From contig NC_083382.1 of the NCBI RefSeq assembly GCF_031755915.1, positions 14,521,501-14,585,500 on the forward strand: a DNA stretch of 64,000 nt, read 5' to 3'. Below the pieces are notes generated by a model that did not search any database, was not told the origin of the DNA, and saw nothing but the letters and a program-made list of their open reading frames with translations. Shown here one piece after another: positions 57,891-64,000 of this stretch (its first letter is position 1; every line of letters begins with the position of its first letter). The position numbers and the translations under genes were made by a program. The DNA is from Ziziphus jujuba. Lineage: Eukaryota; Streptophyta; Magnoliopsida; Rosales; Rhamnaceae.

Positions 57891-58022
57891 TTAGGCCATA
57901 TAAATCTTACTACAATGGCCATATAATATTTATGGCCAACATAATATTATATAAAAGTTAGAATCCGGCCATATAGTTAGGCCATATATGTATATATGTG
58001 GCCTAATATATATTGTAGTAAG
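57891..58022. repeat. GGCCATATA cluster with 11-bp inverted ends
   Basis: CTTACTACAAT at 57906-57916 is inverted as ATTGTAGTAAG at 58012-58022. GGCCATATA or its inverse occurs at least five times in about 130 bp. Possibly a small MITE. Confidence 0.5.
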
Positions 58023-58610
58023 TTTTTTTTTTCTTTTTTTAAGCCATAAAGCAATTACATTTGTGAAATAATAAGATTATGTTTCAAAAGATAAAAGATA
58101 AAATTCTATATAAACTAAAATTTCTTTGTGAAATAATATATTAGAGAATCATAACTTTTTTTATTATTTTTTAAAATACATTTTAATTTGGCCTACAAAT
58201 GTTTACCTAAATAGAGAAATGAAAAAGAAAAAAAAAACTGATTCTATATAATTATATACTAAATTTAGTGCTATAGATCTATGTTTTTTATTTTTATTTT
58301 TATTTTTTCCATTGGAACAAATTGTAGTTTAAAAAAAAAAAAAGTTGCAACTGATGAAAAAAAAAATAATGAGAAATAGAATCTCACTTTTAAAAAATAT
58401 AACAAAAGAAGGAATTTTCTTTTTATTCGGGTTGTTGATTAACATAAAGATATAAAACGAATGGGTAACTTTTCTTTTTTTGGAATGTATCATTGATAAT
58501 TGTTAAAGGTAAACTAATTATTTCATACACTTTTGTGTTCTTACTCTAAGGTCATATAAGTAATTGCACCGATTAATACAGTCAAATTTATTTTGTGTTA
58601 AAGATTGATA

Positions 58611-58698
58611 ATGGATGCACATTTCAAAAAAGAAGCAAGAATGAAAAGAATACAGATCAGATCTCAAAAGCGCCAAAGATCACATTGTACATATGATG
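58611..58698 (+). pseudogene. Unidentified exon-like frame with donor site
   Basis: ATG at 58611 opens a frame of about 29 basic residues (MDAHFKKEARMKRIQ, then SQKRQRSHCTYD) ending at a GT donor-like ATGATG/GTTAG. A frame at 59107-59295 (starting MLIVTIFGQHTENIPSQI) might be a later exon. I recognise neither, and their joining is inference. Confidence 0.2.
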
Positions 58699-59429
58699 GT
58701 TAGTTTATTTTTTCATTATTTCTTTATTGATCCAATCTTTAAATTCTTGGAAGCTTTTGTTAAATATACATATATATATATATATATATTATTATATACT
58801 TTGTAATTTTATATTTAGGCTATTATTTTGTATTTTAAATGTTCATCATCATTATTATTATTAGAATTTATTATGTAACATAAATAATTAGTCAAAAAAA
58901 TGGGAATACAATTTAGTAGAAAAATAGAAGAAATGCTTGGAGCATGGCTTTAGCTTTATAGTATATTCCAAAATTATATTTATAAAATATTTTTGTAAAT
59001 AGGACAAATAAATTTGTAATTTTTTTTTTTAAAGGAAGACTATGTTATGCAAATACAAAAAGAATATACATGTTGTATACAATGATTTGCAATTTCTCTT
59101 TGTAACATGCTAATAGTAACTATATTTGGACAACATACAGAAAATATACCATCTCAAATAAGAGCATTAGATGGTTGTTTCGTTTCAGCAAACACAAAGG
59201 CTATTTATCAAAGTGAAGATTTGTTAAGAATCTCACAAAGTTGCTCAAGAACCCCTTTTGATACGCTCACAGATGTGTGTATGGTAGTGAGATGATGATT
59301 TTGAGTCAATGAAATGAGAGTGAATAACCATATGGTGATTGGATATGGAGATGGGATGAAGAACAATTGCAAGGAACTTAAAAACAGAAGGAAAAAAAGA
59401 AAAAGAAAAATTTAAATAAAATAAATATA

Positions 59430-60597
59430 TCCAACCAAGACCCAATACCTATTTAGAGGTAGGAATCTATGGTATTGACTTATGACCCTTTATCTATGGA
59501 AGATAAGAACCATAAGTATAAAGACACTTTCAAGTGAGTAACCTGGAGGTCCAAGAATAATGGTGAAAAACCAATTTTCAATGAGAGAAAATTTCATTAA
59601 AAAAAAACCAATCTCTTTACAAATGGAAAATAAAATACTTAAATAGAGTCTAAGACTCTTTAGAAACCCTAGACAAAGCATTAAAGATTATTTTGACTTA
59701 TTTTGAACCAGCTAGAATTACCTTATATAGTTATTACACATCCAAAATTACTAAGATAAAATTAAATGCTTAACTTAACCTAGTTGGGCCTAGCTAGCAT
59801 CAAATTACACGGCCCAGATGTTCTAAAATACTTGGTCTCTTAAAATAGCACTAAAACAGCCCATTTTGCAATTTTCTCAAGCCCATTTTATAATTCTCCA
59901 AGCCCAAAACGTCCCCCTTTAATTTTGGCTTACTTTCCAAACCAAAAACCCTTGATCTTGGGCTGTCAAATAGTTTTTAAATTTGGAATTCTCAAAAGTG
60001 GGTTTGGTAATGTCCTCCCCTTTAAACACATCAAGATCCTTCATGAATGCAAATAAGGCCTCCTTAAATCTTTTGGCTTTACTTCGAGTAATTGGGCCTT
60101 GAGACAGCTAAAAAGGATCATTGGAAGTGTGACGTGCATCATTCCCCCCTTCTTCGAAGAGATTCATCCTCGAATCTTCACCTGCATCAAAGAGAGATAA
60201 ATCACTAACATTGAATGTGGAACTCATAGTGTACTCACTGGGCAAGTCAATTTTACAAGCATTGTAATTAATTTTCTCTAAGACTTGAAATGGACCATCC
60301 CCTCTTGGATGGAACTTAGTCTTCTTCCTTTCAGGAAGTCTCTCCTTTCTCATGTGCACCCAAACCCAATCTCCTGGTTCAAAAATCACTTGCTTCCTTC
60401 CCTTATTAGCTTCTTTTCATAGATTTTAATTTTCTTCTCAAAGTGCTCTTTCACATTGGTGTGTAAGTCCTGCACAAACTTTGCTTTTGCTTTGCCATCC
60501 ATGGAAACAATTTCATTAGTAGGTAAGGGCAGCAAATCCAATGGTGTAAGGGGATTAAAACCATAAACAATTTCAAACAGTGAACAATTGGTGGATG
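59430..60597 (-). mobile_element. Old gypsy element: 3' end of pol and part of its LTR
   Basis: From 60597 to about 60000 the minus strand encodes the integrase C-terminus and pol tail. Further left (about 60000 to 59430) is LTR-like sequence with a TATA-like ACTATATAAGG and no coding sense. The right side is cut at 60597 by the plus-strand gypsy element, so the rest of this copy should lie beyond the window. Confidence 0.65.
60010..60597 (-). pseudogene. Gypsy integrase C-terminus and pol tail
   Basis: Reads FEIVYGFNPLTPLDLLPLP, FVQDLHTNVKEHFEKKI, then in a shifted frame FEPGDWVWVHMRKERLPERK, GDGPFQVLEKINYNACKIDL, TFNVSDLSLFDAGEDSRMN and, after a stop, GPITRSKAKRFKEALFAF. These are the usual post-integrase motifs (GPF.VLE, FNVSDLSPF) of plant gypsy elements without a chromodomain. 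The frame shift near 60388 and a stop after SNDPF show decay. Confidence 0.85.
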
Positions 60598-61589
60598 TGA
60601 TGCGAACCCTCCCGAGCTCGCACCACCGACAACTCACTGGGGTACTGATCCGATACGGATGAAGACTGGACCGATCATTAGGGCTCAAGCTAAGAGGTTT
60701 AAGGACAACCTTGCTGCCTTTATCCAGAGAGTAATTCATTCTCAAAAGGGCTTGTCCATACCTGAAGATAAAAGACCTGTTTTAAGTATCCAAGTGGTGG
60801 AAGCTGATACATCGGATACCCATACATCGGACATTTTATATCGGACACCCTTGCCTCGGACATCGGAGCCTTGCCTCAGACATCTGATCTCGGACTTCGA
60901 ACATCGGATATAACTTAGCTCGGATAGATATCAGTTAGCTCGGCCAGACACAAGTTAGCTCGGATAGGCCATAAGTTAGCTCGGATATCAGGCGGACATA
61001 AGTTAGCTCGGTTGAAGACATAATTCAGCCTAGATGTCAAAGTCAACTCGTTGCCTAATTTACGATTAACTTTATTTCTTTTTGGGTTTTTATTTAATTA
61101 TTTTCTGGACAAATAAATTTAGGAAGGTTTTTATTTTATTGTAAATTAATTAGTTCCTAATTTAATATAAAGGAATTAATTAATCAAACTTAGATTAGGA
61201 AAGGAAGTATAGTTGCGGCCAACTAGGTTTCTTTATGTGTGTGGCCGGTTTTTCCTAGGGTTTTTAGGGTTTATTTTGTTTCTTTCAAAGCCTATTTAAA
61301 GGCTTATTTTTCAATAAGAATACAACTTTGATTTGATTAGAGAAAATACTTGTGAGATTAATTATCTCTTTGTTATTTGAGAACACCTAAAACACCATTA
61401 GAGAATTGGTTGTTTTAGCTTAACTTATCAATAGGTTTTCCATCCCCTATTGTGGTGTCTACATTATACTAAGGTTTCTAACCACAGGTTGGTTAGGGGT
61501 TGAGGTCCATTCCATTAGAACTTGAACTTAATTGAGATCCGGGCTAATATAATACAGGTTTAGGAGCAGGTCGTGCTAGGTTCGTATCA
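60598..61589 (+). repeat. 5' LTR of the plus-strand gypsy element
   Basis: Starts TGATGCGAACCCTCCCG and ends CTAGGTTCGTATCA. Carries a coding-like segment near 60657-60780 (MKTGPIIRAQAKRFKDNLA) and a TTAGCTCGG minisatellite at about 60910-61015. The remaining half matches the solo LTR at 52592-53726. Confidence 0.92.
60800..61015 (+). repeat. TTAGCTCGG minisatellite within the LTR
   Basis: AGTTAGCTCGG or a close variant occurs five times at intervals of about 20-27 bp (about 60915-61010). It is preceded by a looser series of CATCGGA/CTCGGACATC units from 60810. Not seen in the solo LTR copy. Confidence 0.85.
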
Positions 61590-61591
61590 TT

Positions 61592-61603
61592 TGGTATCAG
61601 AGC
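61592..61603 (+). other. Primer-binding site of the plus-strand gypsy element
   Basis: TGGTATCAGAGC, exact initiator-Met-tRNA motif, two bases after the LTR. Confidence 0.92.
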
Positions 61604-62742
61604 TAAGTTTTGTTCAGGTTTGATCTATCTTTATTTGCTTTATTTGTTTTTGTGTTATTCTACAATTTTAGCATTAGGTTAAGGTTGCATCCATCCCATA
61701 CATGTTCTACATTAAAAAAAAAAAAAATTCATTCCTAGTTGAATTAGGATTTCCTAGTTTTACCGTACTTTTTGTTTCCTAGTTTGTTGGTTGTCTTTCA
61801 TCATTGTTCTTTTAATTTGGTTTTTGTTGATTTTCTTTGCTATTTTAGTCTTAAATATTTGCATTCATATATTCAAAAAAAGAAAAAAATAAAAAAAGAA
61901 GTTTGCGGCAACATTTAAAAAAAAAAAAAAACTGCACATTTATGTTTATTTGAAGGTCACGGGTTTGGTGTTTGTTTTGGAGTTGGAATTGCAATTTTGG
62001 TAATTATTCTTGCTACTTCAGTTGTTTATGTTCTGTGAGTGAAAAAAAAGAAAAAAAAAGAGGAAAAGCTGAATATAAAAAAAAAAAAAAGAAAAAAATA
62101 TTTTGGTTTGTTGGAGTTTGATTTGTTTGCTGGAAATTTGTTGGAGCTGCTGGGTTTTTTTCATTATTTATTCAATATTTGAGTTGCTGGAAAATTATCT
62201 TTGCTGGTGGATATTTGGATTTTGGGTGCTTAAATTATTTGGATTAAAATTAGTTAAAGGAATTGATACAAAATTTGAATTACAAAGAACAACAACCAAC
62301 AACTTTTCTATATTTTTGTTCTCCATGATTCTTGTTCGTATTTGAATTTCTTTTTCTAGAATTTTATTCTTGAACTCATAATCTATTACCATCTGGTCCA
62401 GTTCTTCAAAATTCCAAAGTTTTCTCATTAATTTGCTTTATTTTGTCTAGAAAAAACCGAAAATAGGTATTTTCATTCCGTCCGGTATTTGTTTATTTTT
62501 GTTTACTGTTTTATTGATAAGTTTAATTAAAACATAATAGTGATCTAATTTCTGTTTTGTGGGTGTTTTAATTAGAACTTTGAGATAATTCATTGAGTGG
62601 AAAAAGGTAAGAGTGTGTGAGCTTAAAAGAGGGTAAAAGCCGAAACTAGTGTGCAAACACGAGTGTCAAGTCCTTATTTGAGTGAAACATGTAAGGGAGT
62701 GAAATTGGTAAGGTCCTATTTTTATTGCATTATTATACTAAC
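61604..62742 (+). other. Untranslated leader of the gypsy element
   Basis: No coding sense. Contains several A-runs (61715-61728, 61917-61930, 62040-62098) and GT-rich sequence. Frames on either strand here have no recognisable domain. Confidence 0.6.
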
Positions 62743-64000
62743 ATGGCAGAATCAAGAATGAGGAAAGGAGATCCACCCTTGAGGATCAATGAGGAGGAGT
62801 CCGTAGCATTCCATGGCGATGCTCGAGCTACCGGAAATGGAGACCAAGTGGACATGAGAGCTGTTTTGGAGTCAATACAGCGGGTTAGTGCTCAAGTTGA
62901 GCATGTGAATCAAAGAGTGGGAAGACTAGAAGCCTCACAAGGAATGCTGAATACAAGAAATAGGCAAGAATTCCATGGAGGGCGAGGCCAAGGACGAGGA
63001 GGTCGCGAGAGACCGAGAGAGGAATTTGATGAGGATCCATTCGGTGGAGATTTTGAGGAAGGTATGGACGAAACTTTTGCTGTCCAAGATAGAGCTGGCC
63101 ATGGAAGATATAGGAGGGAAGATACAGATGATGATTTGGGAAATATCAAGGTTAACATCCCACCTTTTATGGGTAAAAGTGATCCCACAGCTTAGTTGGA
63201 GTGGGAAGAAAAAATGGAGATGATTTTTTACTGCCACAACTATTCAGAAGGTAAGAAGGTGAAGTTGGCAGCAATGAAGTTTGGACATTATGCACTCCAA
63301 TGGTGGACCAATGAGAAAAATACCAGAAGGAGATTTGGTGATGATTTAATCTCAACATGGCGTCAAATGAAAGGAGCCATGAGGAAACGGTTTGTGCCAT
63401 CCCATTACCATAGGTTGCTGCATCAAAGGCTTCAATCTTTACCTCAAGGAACTAGGTCCGTGAAGGATTATTACAAAGAGATGGAGACGCTCATGATGAG
63501 GTTAAACATGAGGGAGGATAGGAAAGCAAAAATGGCAAGATTTCTTGGAGGGTTAAACCGTGACATTGCCAACCAGCTTGAATTATAACAATACTTGGAA
63601 TTAGAGGAGATGTTGCAAATGGCAATTAAGCTTGAGAACCAATTCAAGAGGAGGGGTGTTAGCACACGGTTTGGAGGAGTTTCTAGCAGTGGAAGGACAA
63701 GTTCAAGTGGCTGGAAAAACAATTCCACTTATGAAAGCAAGTTGAAGCCGAAACTTGGTGAAGAAGCTACCAACCGACCGAGAAGAAAATTTAAAACCGA
63801 ATCAGTACAAGCACAAAAGAATGAGGTAAAATTAGATCCTAAACCTTCTAGAACTCATGAAGTTGTGTGTTTTAAGTGCCAGGGAGGAGGACACATTGCT
63901 AGCCAATGCCTGAATAGAAGAATCATGGTGTTAAAGGGCAATGACGAGCTAGAATCGGAAAGTGAAGAAAGTGAGGATGAAGCCAAGCAAGAGGAGGAGG
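62743..64000 (+). pseudogene. Gypsy gag with CCHC zinc knuckle (partial)
   Basis: Starts MAESRMRKGDPPLRIN at 62743. An N-terminal coiled coil (DMRAVLESIQRVSAQVEHVNQ) and a Gly/Arg-rich stretch (GGRGQGRGGRERPRE) precede the capsid domain: IPPFMGKSDP, ALQWWTNEK, STWRQMKGAMRKRFVPSHY, SVKDYYKEMETLMMRL, ARFLGGLNRDIANQ. The knuckle CFKCQGGGHIASQC lies at about 63870. Two in-frame stops (TAG 63193-63195, in TA/LEW, and TAA 63586-63588) break the frame, while flanking residues remain family-like, so decay is recent. The protein continues past the window. Confidence 0.9.

Larger units (their letters stand above)
60598..64000 (+). mobile_element. Gypsy retrotransposon, 5' part (continues past the window)
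   Basis: LTR at 60598-61589, primer-binding site TGGTATCAGAGC at 61592-61603, untranslated leader with poly(A) tracts to 62742, then gag. It inserted into the older minus-strand gypsy copy; GGATG lies before the LTR and should recur after the distant 3' LTR. Same family as the solo LTR at 52592-53726. Confidence 0.9.

Noticed and set aside
62910..63237. Minus-strand frames of 92 and 100 codons
   Set aside because: Antisense shadows of the gypsy gag coding region.

Overview
The window is nuclear DNA of a flowering plant, most likely a eudicot. It is AT-rich, has GT-AG introns, shows no bacterial operon structure, and carries plant gene families (plastid-type CAAX protease, WSD1-like wax ester synthase, CslG cellulose-synthase-like, guanylate kinase). 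Most of it is transposable elements of several ages, many nested. I could not assign a species.

Layout. 1-3290: 5' end of a minus-strand Ty3/gypsy element (3-kb LTR, primer site, gag start). 3869-4256: foldback MITE. 5157-12973: Mutator-like element (MULE) with diverged terminal inverted repeats, a decayed transposase and a captured guanylate-kinase fragment. 13.2-16.2 kb: promoter-like region without a gene, copia RNase H scrap, remnant of a wax-ester-synthase-like gene. 16.2-18.7 kb: decayed LTR related to the first, followed by a second copy of the MITE. 19.35-27.1 kb: degenerate Ty1/copia element with both LTRs, plus a 5S-bearing, Cassandra-like LTR at its 3' side. 28234-31565: the only gene I judge intact, a four-exon CAAX/CPBP-family protease on the minus strand. 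31975-37654: L1-type LINE with a 14-bp target duplication, inserted about 400 bp upstream of that gene. 38912-50213: five-exon WSD1-like acyltransferase pseudogene whose first exon is split by a 5.7-kb chromovirus (44269-50015, target duplication CATAG). 51234-52365: 3' part of a CslG gene, frameshifted. 52352-53865: foldback structure interrupted by a solo LTR (target duplication GATGG). 55.2-57.5 kb: locally duplicated AT-rich modules. 59.4-60.6 kb: 3' end of an old minus-strand gypsy element, interrupted by a plus-strand gypsy element (LTR 60598-61589, gag from 62743) that runs off the window.

The elements do not form a pathway. The story is genome decay: one host protease gene survives in a field of nested retroelements, two wax-ester-synthase-like remnants lie in the same orientation 23 kb apart, and a CslG relic and a captured guanylate kinase add gene debris. 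Exon joins, target duplications and frameshifts were read by eye; alignments and database searches were not possible.
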